Assembly (NCBI GenBank): GCA_958439205.1
Contig: OY288189.1
Location: 965,001-1,029,000, forward strand
Origin: an uncultured Allorhizobium sp.
GTDB lineage: Bacteria > Pseudomonadota > Alphaproteobacteria > Rhizobiales > Rhizobiaceae
DNA length: 64,000 nucleotides
Reading direction: 5' to 3'
Shown here: positions 52,557-63,567 of the stretch, piece after piece
Layout of the letters: every line of letters begins with the position of its first letter
Numbering within the stretch: position 1 is the first letter of the stretch
The notes under the pieces: generated by a model
What the model was told of the DNA's origin: nothing
The model's input: only the letters and a program-made list of their open reading frames with translations
Database searches by the model: none
Made by a program: the position numbers and the translations under genes

Positions 52557-54311
52557 TCAGAACAGGGCCTCGTCGAACAGGTCTTCATCGGATAATGGCT
52601 GGCCCTGAGGGGCAGGCTCTGCCTCGATGCCTTCGAGCAATGCGCCGAAAATCCCGAGATGAACATCGCGCTCAGACTTCATGGTGTAGGTTTTGAAAAT
52701 CTCGGCGCCGATACCCGACAAGACCTGTTCAAGGCCGGCGCATGACGGTTCCTCGCTGACAGCCTCGACGGCCAGTGAGATACAATCGTCAAGGATAGCC
52801 GTCAGATCCTGATGGAAATCCAGCCCTGCAGTGGCCGTTTTCACCTTGAGCGCGATCTCCTGTCCCCTCTGCTGCAGGTCGTCCAGCTTTTCATCCATTG
52901 CATCGCTCGCCTGCGACACATGGGCGAGCGCGATCTCGACGCGGGCCACGAGGTCGGTCTCGCCTTTCTCATCGATGCACGCTTCGGTACTGCCAAGCCC
53001 CGCCGCCTGCTCATCCAGAAGCCGCAGATGGGCGAGAGCGCGATCGGTGACATCATCGAGCCTGGTCGAAAAGGCACGCAGTTCATTGGTGACGACATTG
53101 ATGGCGCGGCTTTCCTCCCCGAGCTTGCTGCAGCGGAGATTGGTGTTCAGAGCCATGTACTGGATGTCAGTTCGGACGAGCTGGATGGTTTCGACGCTGT
53201 CGACGAGATCCTTCACCATGCCACCGACGGCGGCACTCAATCGCTGCGCCTCGCCTGCGGACTGTTCGACCCCGACTACCAGGCTTCGCGCCGTCTGCAG
53301 GCTTTCCCGCACCACCCCCATTGCGGAGGTTTGCGCGGCGTCATCGGTGACCGTCAGCATGGAATTCTGGAGGTCCATCAGCACTGCCACATCGTTGGAA
53401 AAGGCCCCGATGTTGTGCACGATTGTTTGGCATTCCGTCCGGAAGTCTTGCGACATAGCAATCAACTGGTCGCGCACGAGGCAGGTCACCAGGAGGATTA
53501 TCCGCTCTTTGTTCTCGGCGGAGAGACTGTTTGCTGTCGACGCCTGAAGGTGGGCGCCGGCAATGTCGAAGGCTGTCTGGCAATGCTCGAGCCGCTGACG
53601 CGTGACGTCACCGATCTGTAGTGACGACAAGGTGCCGGCGAGCCTGCTTTGCACCTGCATTGCGAGACCGGTTACCTTGGCTGCGAGACCGGCGAGAGAC
53701 TTGCGTTGAATCTGGATGACGCTGGCGTTGCGACCGAGGTCTTCTACGATGTTTGGAATGGCGTGATCATGCCGGGCGAGCCCGCTGGTGTCGGTTCGGG
53801 CGTGGTCGATCAGGTCCTGCAGGGCGGCGATGCGTTCTCCGAACGACTTCACCTCCTGAGTGGCAAACTGGATACGCTCGACGATTTCCTCTGCGAAACC
53901 AGCAAAATCCGCAATGCCCGCGCCTGTGATCTTGGCGGTGACGGCGAAGGTGCGCAGATAACGAAGCGTGTCCTCCATGGCGAGCACCTCGTCGGACAGT
54001 GCCCGACCATAGTCGCCAATCTTGACGAAACGGTCTTGCATATCCTGCTGCTGGGCGGGAAGCGCCTTGATCAGTCCGGCGGTGAAAAGGAGTTCTTCCG
54101 TGGCTTCTGCCGCTTCCTCCTCCTTCAGTGCATCTGATATGCCGCCGAGCGAGGTGAGCAGTCCGCTGAACACGTCGAGCACGGCCACGAGCACGGTGCC
54201 CCCATCGAGAAAACGCTGCTCGATCTGCGCCAGTGCTTCGCCCAGCCTGTGGCCGATGGCAACCGTCGGCATGGAGATGTATTCGGTCTGTTGCGCTCGC
54301 TGGGTCTTCAT
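52557..54311 (-). CDS. Soluble methyl-accepting-like coiled-coil protein of the chemotaxis operon
   Basis: 584 residues from ATG 54311; the longer frame upstream overlaps cheB and is not credible. It has no membrane helix. The whole protein is alpha-helical. Residues 387-412 (ALNTNLRCSKLGEESRAINVVTNELR) are a recognisable but altered form of the MCP signalling tip found in the two true receptors of this operon. The acidic C-terminus ends QPLSDEDLFDEALF. It is the last gene of the operon, 49 bases after cheB. It may be a cytoplasmic receptor, an array-structuring protein or a phosphatase-like part. I know no firm function. Confidence 0.6.
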   Translation of the reverse strand: MKTQRAQQTEYISMPTVAIGHRLGEALAQIEQRFLDGGTVLVAVLDVFSGLLTSLGGISDALKEEEAAEATEELLFTAGLIKALPAQQQDMQDRFVKIGDYGRALSDEVLAMEDTLRYLRTFAVTAKITGAGIADFAGFAEEIVERIQFATQEVKSFGERIAALQDLIDHARTDTSGLARHDHAIPNIVEDLGRNASVIQIQRKSLAGLAAKVTGLAMQVQSRLAGTLSSLQIGDVTRQRLEHCQTAFDIAGAHLQASTANSLSAENKERIILLVTCLVRDQLIAMSQDFRTECQTIVHNIGAFSNDVAVLMDLQNSMLTVTDDAAQTSAMGVVRESLQTARSLVVGVEQSAGEAQRLSAAVGGMVKDLVDSVETIQLVRTDIQYMALNTNLRCSKLGEESRAINVVTNELRAFSTRLDDVTDRALAHLRLLDEQAAGLGSTEACIDEKGETDLVARVEIALAHVSQASDAMDEKLDDLQQRGQEIALKVKTATAGLDFHQDLTAILDDCISLAVEAVSEEPSCAGLEQVLSGIGAEIFKTYTMKSERDVHLGIFGALLEGIEAEPAPQGQPLSDEDLFDEALF

Positions 54312-54360
54312 CTGGAATCTTCTTCGCTCTTGCTTATTCTGTGTCTTCGCGGCTGTTGGC

Positions 54361-55449
54361 TCAGCCGAGATGTCGCCGGTCTGCTGCCAGTATTTCGCGG
54401 GCAATCTGCTCAAGTGGCACGGTGCGATCGACCCCGCCCCTTGCGATGGCCTCTTTCGGCATGCCGAAAACGATCGACGTCGCCTCATCCTGTGCCACGG
54501 TGTAGGCGCCGGCTTTGTGCATCTCGTCCATGCCGCGCGCTCCGTCATCTCCCATGCCGGTCATGATCACGCCCATCGCATTGGAGCCGGCCGCGCGAGC
54601 GGCCGAGCGGAAGAGCACGTCGACCGACGGGCGGTGACGCGAGACCAGCGGGCCTTCCTTGATCGCAACCAGATAACGGGCGCCCTGACGCTCGAGCAGC
54701 ATGTGGTGGCCGCCGGGCGCGATCAGCACATGGCCACGCAGAACCGGATCGCCATGAACAGCTTCCTTCACTTCCACCTTGCACAGCGTGTTGAGCCTGG
54801 CGGCGAATGCGGAGGTGAATCTTTCCGGCATGTGCTGGACAATGACGATGCCGGGCGAATTCGCCGGAAGCGCCACCAACAGCTCGCGCAGTGCTTCCGT
54901 TCCCCCGGTTGAGGCCCCAACGCAGACAACGATTTCCGTGGTCTTCGCCATCGGGCGTCCTGTCGGCGGTGGCAGGACGGCATCGGCGGTCAGTTTGGCC
55001 TCCGTTGCGCCGGGAAAGGGCGTGCGGCGGCGGTCGGACTTCACGCGCGCCAAGGCTGCACCCTTCACCGTCTGGCGGATCATGGCACCTGCTTCGGCCA
55101 GATGATCGGCAGCCCCGATCTTCGGCTTGAGGATGATGTCGACAGCGCCGGCTTCGAGCGCCTGCATCAGCGTCTGCGAGCCCGCTTCCGTCAATGACGA
55201 GCACATGACCACCGGGATCGGGTGCTGGGCCATCAGCTTGCGCAGAAAGGTGATGCCGTCCATCTTCGGCATTTCAACGTCCAGCGTCACAACATCGGGA
55301 ACTTCCTCCTGAATGCGGCGTGCCGCAACAAAGGGGTCTGAAGCCACGCCCATGACCTCGATGTCACCATCGGCCTCCAGGACCTGGGTCAGCGCCTGAC
55401 GAACGCTGGCGGAGTCATCAACGATCAATACGCGTATCTTCTTGGCCAT
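54361..55449 (-). CDS. cheB: Chemotaxis protein-glutamate methylesterase CheB
   Basis: 362 residues from ATG 55449 ([20 protein letters not shown]). The receiver domain has Asp57 ([11 protein letters not shown]) as phosphorylation site. The linker leads to the esterase domain with [16 protein letters not shown] (catalytic Ser), [16 protein letters not shown] (His) and [15 protein letters not shown] (Asp). It removes methyl groups from receptor glutamates and deamidates glutamines. It lies 7 bases after cheR. Confidence 0.96.
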   Translation of the reverse strand: MAKKIRVLIVDDSASVRQALTQVLEADGDIEVMGVASDPFVAARRIQEEVPDVVTLDVEMPKMDGITFLRKLMAQHPIPVVMCSSLTEAGSQTLMQALEAGAVDIILKPKIGAADHLAEAGAMIRQTVKGAALARVKSDRRRTPFPGATEAKLTADAVLPPPTGRPMAKTTEIVVCVGASTGGTEALRELLVALPANSPGIVIVQHMPERFTSAFAARLNTLCKVEVKEAVHGDPVLRGHVLIAPGGHHMLLERQGARYLVAIKEGPLVSRHRPSVDVLFRSAARAAGSNAMGVIMTGMGDDGARGMDEMHKAGAYTVAQDEATSIVFGMPKEAIARGGVDRTVPLEQIAREILAADRRHLG

Positions 55450-55456
55450 CGCGCGG

Positions 55457-56347
55457 TCAGACCTTCTGAAAGACGGTGTTGGCCACCTGCCGGACGGGCA
55501 AGGCGAAGCCGGTGATGGTTTCGGAGTGACCGACATAGAGGTAGCCGCCAGGAACCAGCTTTTCGCAGAGGCGGGACAGCACCTTTTCCTGTGTCTTCTT
55601 GTCGAAGTAGATCAGGACGTTGCGGCAAAAGATAACATGCATGGCGTCGCCCACTTTGTAGGACGGATCAATCAGGTTCAGCCTGGCAAAACCCACCTTA
55701 GAGCGCAGCTGGGGATGGATGCGCACCTCGTTACGGCTGGCGTCGCGGGGCTCCATCACATAGCGTTTGCGGCGCTCCTTATCGACAGGCTCGATCATGG
55801 CGCTGGAGAAAATACCCCGCTTTGCAACCCGCAGCACGTCGGTCGACAGATCCGTGGCGAGGATCGAATAATCTGGGCCACTCCTCTCCCGGATGAAATC
55901 CTCGATGACCATCGCAAGTGTATAGGGTTCGGCTCCGATCGAGCAGGCGGAGCTCCAGACGCGCAGCCGCCGGTGGCCTTGAGCGACCAGATCCGGCAGA
56001 GCCTTGCCGGTCAGGTGGTCGAAATGCGCCGGCTCGCGGAAGAAGTCGGTTTTGTTGGTGGTCACCACGTCGATGAGGTGGATGGCCTCGCTCTCGATGC
56101 CCCCGTCATGGAAAAGGTAATCGCAATACTGATTGAGCCCGTCGATGCCGACGAAACGCAGGCGACGGCGCAGTCGCCCCTCCAGCATTGTCTTCTTCGC
56201 GAGGGGCATCTTGATGCCGCTGTAATCGTAAATGTAGCGCGATAGCATCTCAAAGTTGCGGGGGTTCAGGCCGTCACCGAGGGCAGATGCCATCGGTCGG
56301 CGCTCTTGGTCGGTGGTCACTGAAGTCTTCAGGGCCTGAGCGATCAT
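55457..56347 (-). CDS. cheR: Chemotaxis protein methyltransferase CheR
   Basis: 296 residues, start overlapping the cheW stop by ATGA. The N-terminal helical domain ([33 protein letters not shown]) binds receptors. The SAM-binding domain shows [44 protein letters not shown] and [12 protein letters not shown]. It methylates receptor glutamates. The receptors here lack an evident C-terminal pentapeptide, so it probably binds them directly. Confidence 0.96.
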   Translation of the reverse strand: MIAQALKTSVTTDQERRPMASALGDGLNPRNFEMLSRYIYDYSGIKMPLAKKTMLEGRLRRRLRFVGIDGLNQYCDYLFHDGGIESEAIHLIDVVTTNKTDFFREPAHFDHLTGKALPDLVAQGHRRLRVWSSACSIGAEPYTLAMVIEDFIRERSGPDYSILATDLSTDVLRVAKRGIFSSAMIEPVDKERRKRYVMEPRDASRNEVRIHPQLRSKVGFARLNLIDPSYKVGDAMHVIFCRNVLIYFDKKTQEKVLSRLCEKLVPGGYLYVGHSETITGFALPVRQVANTVFQKV

Positions 56348-56838
56348 GCGTGTTCCAGGGAATTGGTCGCGACGGAGCCGAGGGCACGTACGTCCGTGCC
56401 CGAGAAGAGTTTCCTCAGATTGACGATGACGACGAAATCACCGGCGCGCCTTACCACTCCGGCGATGTAGTCAGACTGCCAGCGGATGCCGATATCCGGG
56501 GCCGCCTCGATCGCGTCGTTGCGGAAGGAAGTGACCTCGAACACACGGTCGGCCACCAGGCCGAGCGACAAGGAGCGGCCGTCGATCTTAACCTCGATGA
56601 CGAGAATGCGCGTATGCGGCGTCTTCTGGGTCTGGGACATGCCAAGCCGAAGGCGCAGATCAATGACCGGCACGCCCTGACCGCGAACATCGCGCAGACC
56701 CAGGAGATAGGCAGGGCCGTGGGGGATACGGAAGGGATCCTCGTGGTCGAGGATCTCCCGGACGACCTCGACGGGAACGGCAAAGCATTCGTTTTCAAGG
56801 CTGAAGGTCACATATTGTGATTCAGTTGCATTGGCCAT
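56344..56838 (-). CDS. cheW: Chemotaxis coupling protein CheW (second copy)
   Basis: 164 residues from ATG 56838, with AGGAGAG 6-7 bases upstream. The CheW beta-barrel is seen in YVTFSLENECFAVPVEVVREIL, LLGLRDVRGQGVPVIDLRLRLGM and ILVIEVKIDGRSLSLGLVADRVFEV. It links receptors to CheA. It differs clearly from the other CheW at 60693-61205, so the operon has two non-identical couplers, perhaps one per receptor. Confidence 0.95.
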   Translation of the reverse strand: MANATESQYVTFSLENECFAVPVEVVREILDHEDPFRIPHGPAYLLGLRDVRGQGVPVIDLRLRLGMSQTQKTPHTRILVIEVKIDGRSLSLGLVADRVFEVTSFRNDAIEAAPDIGIRWQSDYIAGVVRRAGDFVVIVNLRKLFSGTDVRALGSVATNSLEHA

Positions 56839-56977
56839 GAGGCGCTCTCCTAGAGGTTCTGCACCGCGCCGGATCCCTTGTCGCACTGGACAGGCGAGGC
56901 GGGAGCCAGCGAAGGGTCACCGGCCCGTCCGCGACACAAAGACGAGCCGGTGTTTGAGTTGGAGTTAATCGGTCTCG

Positions 56978-58786
56978 TCAGGCCGACTGGCGAAACTGAT
57001 CGTCGTCGCCGTCCGGTCCGCCCATGCTCATGTCGAGGGCGAAACCACGTCCCTGTGCTGCCGCGGGTGCCGACTTTGCGAGAGGGCGCTTCGCCGACGC
57101 CGGGTTCGCCATCTTTGCCGCAACTGCCTTCAGTTGCTTTGCCTGGTTCATGTTGCCCTGCTTGGCCGACGTATCCACCCTGAAGAATGCGATGGATGCC
57201 TGGAGTTCCTCGGCCTGGGCTGCGAGCTCTTCCGAAGTGGCCGACATTTCTTCCGAGGCGCCGGCATTCTGCTGGGTCACCTTGTCGAGCTGCTGGATTG
57301 CCTCATTGATCTGGCTAGAGCCGATGTCCTGCTCGCGGCAGGCGGCCGAGATTTCCGAAACCAGTTCGGCGGTCTTGCGGATATCCGGCACGAGCCGTGT
57401 CAGCATCTCGCCGGCCTGGGTGGCGACCGAGACGGTTTCGCTGGAGAGGCCGGAGATTTCGGCCGCTGCCGCCTGGCTGCGTTCGGCAAGCTTGCGCACT
57501 TCCGAGGCGACGACCGCAAAACCGCGGCCATGTTCGCCGGCACGGGCAGCTTCCACCGCCGCGTTCAAGGCGAGCAGGTCGGTCTGGCGGGCGATTTCCT
57601 GGACGATCGAGATCTTCTCGGCGATCGTGCGCATGGCAGTCACGGCCTTGTCGACGGCCTTGCCGCTTTCCTCGGCGTCGGTTGCCGACTGGCGGGCGAT
57701 CTTTTCGGTCTGAGCGGCGTTGTCGGCATTCTGCTTGATGTTGGCCGCCATCTCTTCCATCGAGGCGGATGCCTCTTCAGCAGATGATGCCTGTTCGGTC
57801 GCGCCCTGCGACAGCTGCTCGGAACCCGACGACAGCTGCTGGCTGCCTGCCGAGACATTGTCCGAAGCCGCGAGTGCATCGCTGACGACGCCGCGCAGGC
57901 GCTCGACCATGCTTTCCAGTGCAAGGCCCAGCGTATCCTTGTCCGACAGCGGCTTCGGCGTAACAGTCAGGTCCCCATTGGCAATCTGGCTGGCGATGCC
58001 GGCGATCTGGCGGAGATTGCCCGACATGATGTTGACCGTATCAACCAGATCCTTGATCTCGTCTTTTGTCTTGATTTCAATGTCTTGATCCAGATCGCCG
58101 ATGGCGACCGCGCTTACAGCCGCCTGGATCTTCTTCAAGCCATTGTTGATCCCGAGCGCGATCCACATGGCAACACCTGTTGACATGATAAACATCAGGG
58201 CGAGAGCGGCGATCAGTAGGTTGCGGGACCAAGCATATTGCTCGTTCGTCGCATTATCCGTTGCGCGCAGATCTGCTGCGATCTGGTCGTTCAATTCAGC
58301 GAGCGAAACGAGCAGGGCGTTTGCGGCATCTCGGCCGCTGGACATGGTGATTTCCGCCGCACGCTTGTTGCTGAACTCCGTGTTCTCAACGGCCAGTGTC
58401 ACCGTATCGTCTTGCAGATCCTTCCATGCGGGAACCAGGGCTAGAAACTGCTGGATCTTGGCGTTGATCTGAGGGTCGCGATCTTTCGCAATTTCGGCTG
58501 CTAAGGCCTGGATCTTGCCCTGGTTCGCCGACACTTCCTCGACGAAAACCTGGATCAGTTTTGGATCGGTATTCAGTACCGCATTCTTCTCGCTGCTGAT
58601 CGCCTTCAATACGGCATCGGACAAGTCGCTGGAATTGCGAAGATTTGAGGCAGGGCCCTGGATGATGTCGGTGATCGCCGTGTTGAGTGAAGAAAGGTTG
58701 AGAATTGCCATGACCGACATACCGGTCGACAGCAGGATCAGGATACCGAAAGCAATTGCCAGTTTCAGCTTGATGGTGACGCGCAT
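56978..58786 (-). CDS. Methyl-accepting chemotaxis protein A
   Basis: 602 residues from ATG 58786 ([20 protein letters not shown]). Two membrane helices lie at about 8-30 and 190-212 and flank a periplasmic four-helix-bundle-like domain of about 160 residues. A HAMP region follows, then the signalling domain with the tip [41 protein letters not shown]. The C-terminal tail is long and ends [14 protein letters not shown]. About 240 residues from the post-HAMP region on are identical to receptor B, at the DNA level too in large part. The sensory domain differs, so the ligand differs. Confidence 0.94.
   Translation of the reverse strand: MRVTIKLKLAIAFGILILLSTGMSVMAILNLSSLNTAITDIIQGPASNLRNSSDLSDAVLKAISSEKNAVLNTDPKLIQVFVEEVSANQGKIQALAAEIAKDRDPQINAKIQQFLALVPAWKDLQDDTVTLAVENTEFSNKRAAEITMSSGRDAANALLVSLAELNDQIAADLRATDNATNEQYAWSRNLLIAALALMFIMSTGVAMWIALGINNGLKKIQAAVSAVAIGDLDQDIEIKTKDEIKDLVDTVNIMSGNLRQIAGIASQIANGDLTVTPKPLSDKDTLGLALESMVERLRGVVSDALAASDNVSAGSQQLSSGSEQLSQGATEQASSAEEASASMEEMAANIKQNADNAAQTEKIARQSATDAEESGKAVDKAVTAMRTIAEKISIVQEIARQTDLLALNAAVEAARAGEHGRGFAVVASEVRKLAERSQAAAAEISGLSSETVSVATQAGEMLTRLVPDIRKTAELVSEISAACREQDIGSSQINEAIQQLDKVTQQNAGASEEMSATSEELAAQAEELQASIAFFRVDTSAKQGNMNQAKQLKAVAAKMANPASAKRPLAKSAPAAAQGRGFALDMSMGGPDGDDDQFRQSA
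57161..57911 (-). repeat. Duplicated receptor signalling segment, copy 1
   Basis: 751 bases match 59176-59926 with a constant offset of 2015 bases and no insertion or deletion that I can see. Differences are few and mainly at third codon positions. It encodes the conserved signalling region of receptor A. Confidence 0.85.
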
Positions 58787-58983
58787 AGGAGTCCGTCCAG
58801 ATTGAGGGAAGAGACGCTTGATGGATTTCATTCGACGGCACGTCGTCGCGCGTCGGAAGACTGAGTGGCTCACTCTTCCGATGACCTGATGCAGGTCAAA
58901 GTTCCGGCAGCGTCATTCGCCGGGGTGTTGTCCGGCGCCTGTTGATGGCGCCGGACGATGTCCTATTCTTCTGCGTCGTCCGG

Positions 58984-60675
58984 TCAGGCAGTCTGGCGGA
59001 AGCCGTCGTCGTCGCTGTCGGGTCCGCCCATGCTCATGTCGAGCGCAAAGCCCTGGCCTTTGGACATGCCGGCGTTCGGCCGTGCAGCAGGACGTTTTGC
59101 CGGAGCGTGGCTTGCCATTTTCGCGGCGACTGCCTTCAGCTGCTTGGCCTGATTGTTACTCTGGGTGCTCGACGTCTTGGCCGACGTATCCACCTTGAAG
59201 AAGGCAATCGAGGCCTGCAGTTCCTCGGCCTGAGCGGCAAGCTCTTCCGAGGTGGCCGACATTTCTTCCGAGGCGCCGGCGTTCTGCTGGGTCACCTTGT
59301 CGAGCTGCTGGATCGCTTCGTTGATCTGGCTCGAGCCGATGTCCTGCTCGCGGCAGGCAGCCGAGATTTCCGAAACCAGTTCGGCGGTCTTGCGGATGTC
59401 CGGCACAAGCCGTGTCAGCATCTCGCCGGCCTGTGTGGCGACCGAGACGGTTTCGCTGGAGAGGCCGGAGATTTCGGCCGCTGCCGCCTGGCTGCGTTCG
59501 GCAAGCTTGCGCACTTCAGAGGCGACGACGGCGAAGCCGCGGCCATGCTCGCCGGCACGGGCTGCTTCGACTGCCGCGTTCAACGCCAACAGGTCGGTCT
59601 GGCGGGCGATTTCCTGGACGATCGAGATCTTCTCGGCGATCGTGCGCATGGCAGTCACGGCCTTGTCGACGGCCTTGCCGCTTTCCTCGGCGTCGGTTGC
59701 CGACTGGCGGGCGATCTTCTCGGTCTGAGCGGCGTTGTCGGCGTTCTGCTTGATGTTGGCGGCCATCTCTTCCATCGAGGCGGAGGCCTCTTCGGCAGAC
59801 GACGCCTGTTCGGTCGCACCCTGGGACAGCTGTTCCGAACCCGACGACAGCTGCTGGCTGCCGGCCGACACATTGTCCGAAGCGGCCAGCGCGTCGCCGA
59901 CGACCGCACGCAGGCGCTCGACCATGGCGTTGACGTGACTCAGGAGCATGCCGATTTCGTCGCTGGTGCGGATTTCGGCGAACTTGGTCAGGTCGCCCTC
60001 GGACACGCGCTGTACGGTGGTGACCGCCGTGCCGATGCCGCGGCTGATGGAGATGATGATCCAGAGGGCGGCGCCAAGGGCTGCGACCGAAGCGACGGCT
60101 GCAAGGCCGATTACGATCGAGCGGATGCTAACATATTCATCCGTCGCGTTCTTGCTCGCGGTTGCCAGGCGTTCGCGTTCCAGCTCGAAGACTTCCGACA
60201 GCAATTCGTCGATCTGAGAGGTGGTTTCGCGCGCAGTGGTCGTTGAAATGCGCAATGCGGCCTCCAGATTTCCCGTCTGGATGAGGCTGCGGATCTGGTC
60301 ATCCTGCTTGCGGAAGTCGGCGGTCAGGCCTTTCAGCTTGTTCCACAGGACCATGCCCTTCTCGGTTGCCTTTTCCAGAATGATGCCGAAGGTTTCGTCA
60401 TATTCAGCGCGGGCTTTGTCACTGTTGTCGATGTATTCTTCCATCTGGGCTGCGGAGGCCGATACCAGCATGTTTTTCTGCTGACGGACCTGCTGCAACT
60501 GGGCGATGTTAAGATCCTGGGCCGCACTCAGCCGGGCTGCCGGACCGTTCAGTGTTTCTGTCCAATGCGTGTTGACATCGGCAATGCTCGACACGCTGAA
60601 GAAGGCGGTGCCGATCAGCATGGTGATGATGAAACCGAATGCCATGAGAAGTTTGAGTTTGATCGTGAAGCGCAT
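58984..60675 (-). CDS. Methyl-accepting chemotaxis protein B
   Basis: 563 residues from ATG 60675, with GAGGGGG 4-5 bases upstream. Two membrane helices lie at about 8-32 and 185-208. The periplasmic domain between them is helical and rich in charged residues, unlike that of receptor A. HAMP follows with [32 protein letters not shown]. The signalling part is the same as in receptor A over about 240 residues. The tail ends [14 protein letters not shown]. It follows cheW copy 1 by 17 bases and precedes receptor A. Confidence 0.94.
   Translation of the reverse strand: MRFTIKLKLLMAFGFIITMLIGTAFFSVSSIADVNTHWTETLNGPAARLSAAQDLNIAQLQQVRQQKNMLVSASAAQMEEYIDNSDKARAEYDETFGIILEKATEKGMVLWNKLKGLTADFRKQDDQIRSLIQTGNLEAALRISTTTARETTSQIDELLSEVFELERERLATASKNATDEYVSIRSIVIGLAAVASVAALGAALWIIISISRGIGTAVTTVQRVSEGDLTKFAEIRTSDEIGMLLSHVNAMVERLRAVVGDALAASDNVSAGSQQLSSGSEQLSQGATEQASSAEEASASMEEMAANIKQNADNAAQTEKIARQSATDAEESGKAVDKAVTAMRTIAEKISIVQEIARQTDLLALNAAVEAARAGEHGRGFAVVASEVRKLAERSQAAAAEISGLSSETVSVATQAGEMLTRLVPDIRKTAELVSEISAACREQDIGSSQINEAIQQLDKVTQQNAGASEEMSATSEELAAQAEELQASIAFFKVDTSAKTSSTQSNNQAKQLKAVAAKMASHAPAKRPAARPNAGMSKGQGFALDMSMGGPDSDDDGFRQTA
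59176..59926 (-). repeat. Duplicated receptor signalling segment, copy 2
   Basis: Partner of 57161-57911, same orientation, offset 2015 bases. Direct repeats of this length could recombine and delete one sensory domain, fusing the two receptors. Confidence 0.85.
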
Positions 60676-60692
60676 GGCCCCCTCGCTTTCTA

Positions 60693-61205
60693 TCAAGCTG
60701 TCGCTGAAATGGTGGATCCGCGCTGCGAGGCGAAGATCGCCTGCAGGTTGGGGAGAATGATGAATTCGCCTTCCCTCTTGACGAGGGCATGAATGTAATC
60801 AGGACGCCAACGCATCCCCACGATCGGCGGCGGCTCGCTGGCCGAGGCCGGAAGGCGGGTGACTTCGTGCACCTTGTCGGTGCGAATACCGATGAGGGAG
60901 AGCTCCCCGTCGAGATCCAGTTCCGTGACCACGATGCGGCTGTCGATCGTGACGTCACCGGCTTCCATGCCGAAGGCGACACGGATGTCGGCCAACGGGA
61001 TGACCTTGCCACGGAAGTTGATGACGCTGCCGACAAAGGGCAGGCTGCCGGGTACGCTGGTTTCAGGTAAGAGATCGAGGATTTCCTGGACGATCGTTGC
61101 CTCGATGGCGAAGGTCTCGCCGTTCAGCGTGAAGGTCAGAACGGAGAGATCGTCCGCGCCCATGAAGACCGCGCGGTGGTCTGATTTTGCGTGTTGTTCG
61201 CTCAT
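60693..61205 (-). CDS. cheW: Chemotaxis coupling protein CheW (first copy)
   Basis: 170 residues, start overlapping the cheA stop by ATGA. CheW blocks are [47 protein letters not shown] and [27 protein letters not shown]. It joins CheA to receptor tips. It is directly followed by receptor B. Confidence 0.95.
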   Translation of the reverse strand: MSEQHAKSDHRAVFMGADDLSVLTFTLNGETFAIEATIVQEILDLLPETSVPGSLPFVGSVINFRGKVIPLADIRVAFGMEAGDVTIDSRIVVTELDLDGELSLIGIRTDKVHEVTRLPASASEPPPIVGMRWRPDYIHALVKREGEFIILPNLQAIFASQRGSTISATA

Positions 61206-63202
61206 CCTGCAGCCCGCATTTGCGCCTCCTGTTGTTGTCCGGCCGCGATCAGGTGTGCGACATCGAGGATCAAGGCGACATTGCCGTCGCCGAGGATTGT
61301 CGCGCCCGAGAAGGACGACACCTGGTCATGCAGCTTGGACATGGATTTGATGACCGTCTGGTGGTCGCCGATGATCTGGTCGACGACGAGACCGACGCGT
61401 TCCCGGCCTGTCGAGATGACGACGACCTTCTGGTAGCGGTCTGGCTGGCTGCCGGTGCGGAAGAGTTCGCGAAGCCGTAGGAAGGGGACCAGATCGTCCC
61501 GCAGCGAGATGAAGCTGCGTCCTCTGGAGCGAAGATCCTCATCGATCGAAAGTTCGAGGCATTCCTCGACGGCAGACAGCGGAATGACGTAGTTGCCATT
61601 GCCGACCCGCACGAGCAGGCCATCGATGATGGCAAGGGTCAGCGGAATGCGTAGGGCAATTTCCGCGCCGGCACCCTCGTCGCTCTTCACGTCGATCGAG
61701 CCGCGCAGGGCCTCGATGGTCTTCTTGACCACGTCCATGCCGACGCCGCGGCCCGAAAGGTTGGTGACCTTCTCGGCGGTCGAGAAACCCGGCTGAAAGA
61801 TCTGCTGCAGCAGTTCCTGGTCTGACAGGGGCTGGCCCGGCTGGATCAGACCATTGGCCACGGCCTTGGCCCGGACCCGAGCCCGATCGATGCCGCGACC
61901 GTCATCCTTGATGGTGATGACCACTTCGCTGCCGGTCTGATGTGCCGAGAGGGTTACCTGACCCACAGCCGGCTTTCCGGAGGCGATCCGGTCCTGCGGC
62001 AGTTCCAGGCCGTGGTCGATCGAATTGCGCACGAGATGGACGAGCGGATCGGCCAGCCGGTCGATGACAGTCTTGTCGACTTCAGTGCTCTCGCCGGTGG
62101 TCACGAGCTCGATTTCCTTGCCGGTCTCGCGTGCGAGGTCGTGCACCAGGCGGCGGAAGCGGCTGAAGAGGCTCGCCACCGGCGTCATGCGCAGGACCAT
62201 CATCGTGTCACGCAATTCGCCGGCCAGACGCTCGATTTCTTCGGAGACGGAGCGCAACCCGAGATCGACGGCCGATCCGGCCATCTGGCTCAGTCTTGAT
62301 TGCGCTATCACCAGTTCGCCGACGCGGTCCATCATCTCGTCGAGGCGCAGAGCCGGGACGCGTACGTTATCCGACTGCCGCTGGGACTTGGCGTCACCGA
62401 CCGCAGCCCGCTGTTCTTCGCGAGCGGAGGGCGCTTCAGTGACCTGCACTTCAACTGGTTGCGCTACCACCGACGCTGAATCGCTGGCTTCGGCCGCCGG
62501 TGTCACGTCCCTCAAGTCCATCACCATCTCGTCCATGACGAAGATGAAGACGTCCTCGATGTCGGAGCGAGGCTTGTCGGTGACGATGGTCGCGTTCCAG
62601 CCGAGATAGAGCTGTCGTGGATCCATTGTGTCGAGCGTCGGCAAGGCGTCGGTGCTGACGCTGAGTTTGCACTCGCCGAGCTCCCGCAATTCATCAATCA
62701 GGCCCAAGGGGTTTGTCCCATTGATCATCGAATCGGCCGGAAGTCGGAAGTCGAGCTGCCAGGTGCGCAGCGTCGGTGCTGCCGATGCCTGCTGCTTGCT
62801 GGCGATCGGCTGATTGGAGCTAGATGCTTCACGGCCGACGGCCCTGTGCAACTGCTCCAGCAGTCGTGTGCTCATGGCATCATGGTCGCCATTGGGCTGA
62901 TCGAGCAGAGCCTGCATGTGGCCCTGTGCATCAAGGACGGCGGCGATCAGTTCGCTCGTCGCTGGCGCCTCGCCCTTGCGCACCCGGTCGAAAGCCGTTT
63001 CGCAATGATGCGTGAAGGCGGCGAGCTGGTCGAAACCGAACATGGAGCCCGATCCCTTAAGCGTGTGCAGGCCGCGGAAAACGGCATCGATCTGCGCCTT
63101 GTCGTCGAGGTTGCGGGTCAGGTCCAGCAGGCCGGCTTCGATCACCTCCAGCTGTTCGGCCGCTTCCGTGCGGAAGACCGCTATGGGATCGAGATTGTTC
63201 AT
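61202..63202 (-). CDS. cheA: Chemotaxis histidine kinase CheA
   Basis: 666 residues, start overlapping the cheY stop by ATGA. HPt domain with phospho-His46 (GLHTLKGSGSMFGF). The middle has a receiver-binding part and a flexible acidic linker. The dimerisation helices start near VPALRLDEMMDRVGELVIAQSRL. The ATPase has LVHLVRNSIDHGLE (N box), IKDDGRGID (G1) and LSGRGVGMDVV (G2). The CheW-like C-terminal domain holds GNGNYVIPLSAVEECLEL. All kinase motifs are intact. Confidence 0.96.
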   Translation of the reverse strand: MNNLDPIAVFRTEAAEQLEVIEAGLLDLTRNLDDKAQIDAVFRGLHTLKGSGSMFGFDQLAAFTHHCETAFDRVRKGEAPATSELIAAVLDAQGHMQALLDQPNGDHDAMSTRLLEQLHRAVGREASSSNQPIASKQQASAAPTLRTWQLDFRLPADSMINGTNPLGLIDELRELGECKLSVSTDALPTLDTMDPRQLYLGWNATIVTDKPRSDIEDVFIFVMDEMVMDLRDVTPAAEASDSASVVAQPVEVQVTEAPSAREEQRAAVGDAKSQRQSDNVRVPALRLDEMMDRVGELVIAQSRLSQMAGSAVDLGLRSVSEEIERLAGELRDTMMVLRMTPVASLFSRFRRLVHDLARETGKEIELVTTGESTEVDKTVIDRLADPLVHLVRNSIDHGLELPQDRIASGKPAVGQVTLSAHQTGSEVVITIKDDGRGIDRARVRAKAVANGLIQPGQPLSDQELLQQIFQPGFSTAEKVTNLSGRGVGMDVVKKTIEALRGSIDVKSDEGAGAEIALRIPLTLAIIDGLLVRVGNGNYVIPLSAVEECLELSIDEDLRSRGRSFISLRDDLVPFLRLRELFRTGSQPDRYQKVVVISTGRERVGLVVDQIIGDHQTVIKSMSKLHDQVSSFSGATILGDGNVALILDVAHLIAAGQQQEAQMRAAG

Positions 63203-63567
63203 CGGCCGAGAACCTTGCGCGCGATCTTGGTGAGGTTTTCCGCATCGAAAGGCTTGGTTAGCCAGCCCGTGGCGCCCGCGGCCTTGGCCTGCTGCTTGAT
63301 TTCGCCATCTGATTCAGTGGTGAGGAAGATCACCGGCGTTCCCATGTAAGCCGGCAACTGGCGCAGGCTGCGGATCATGGTGAGCCCGTCCATGTTGGGC
63401 ATGTTCAGGTCAGTGACGATCAGGTCAAAGCTTCCGGACTTGATCTTCTGCAGGCCATCGGCGCCATCAACGGCTTCGGTCACGTTGTAGCCGGCATTGG
63501 TGAGCGTGATCCGGGTGGTCATTCGGATGCTGGCGGAATCGTCTACGGTGAGAATGTTGGCACTCAT
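63199..63567 (-). CDS. cheY: Chemotaxis response regulator CheY
   Basis: 122 residues from ATG 63567, overlapping the STAS gene stop by ATGA; a frame extending upstream is only overlap. It is a single receiver domain: ILTVDDSASIR (acidic pair), Asp53 in VTDLNMPNMDG as phosphorylation site, the Thr in FLTTES and the Lys in WLTKPFD. It is the CheY1/CheY-like partner of the CheA in this operon. Confidence 0.95.
   Translation of the reverse strand: MSANILTVDDSASIRMTTRITLTNAGYNVTEAVDGADGLQKIKSGSFDLIVTDLNMPNMDGLTMIRSLRQLPAYMGTPVIFLTTESDGEIKQQAKAAGATGWLTKPFDAENLTKIARKVLGR

Noticed and set aside
58942..60246. 434-codon plus-strand frame over receptor B, rich in GLADVLLA-like repeats
   Set aside because: It is the complement of the conserved receptor signalling region. 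A similar frame opposite receptor A exists only because the DNA is duplicated.
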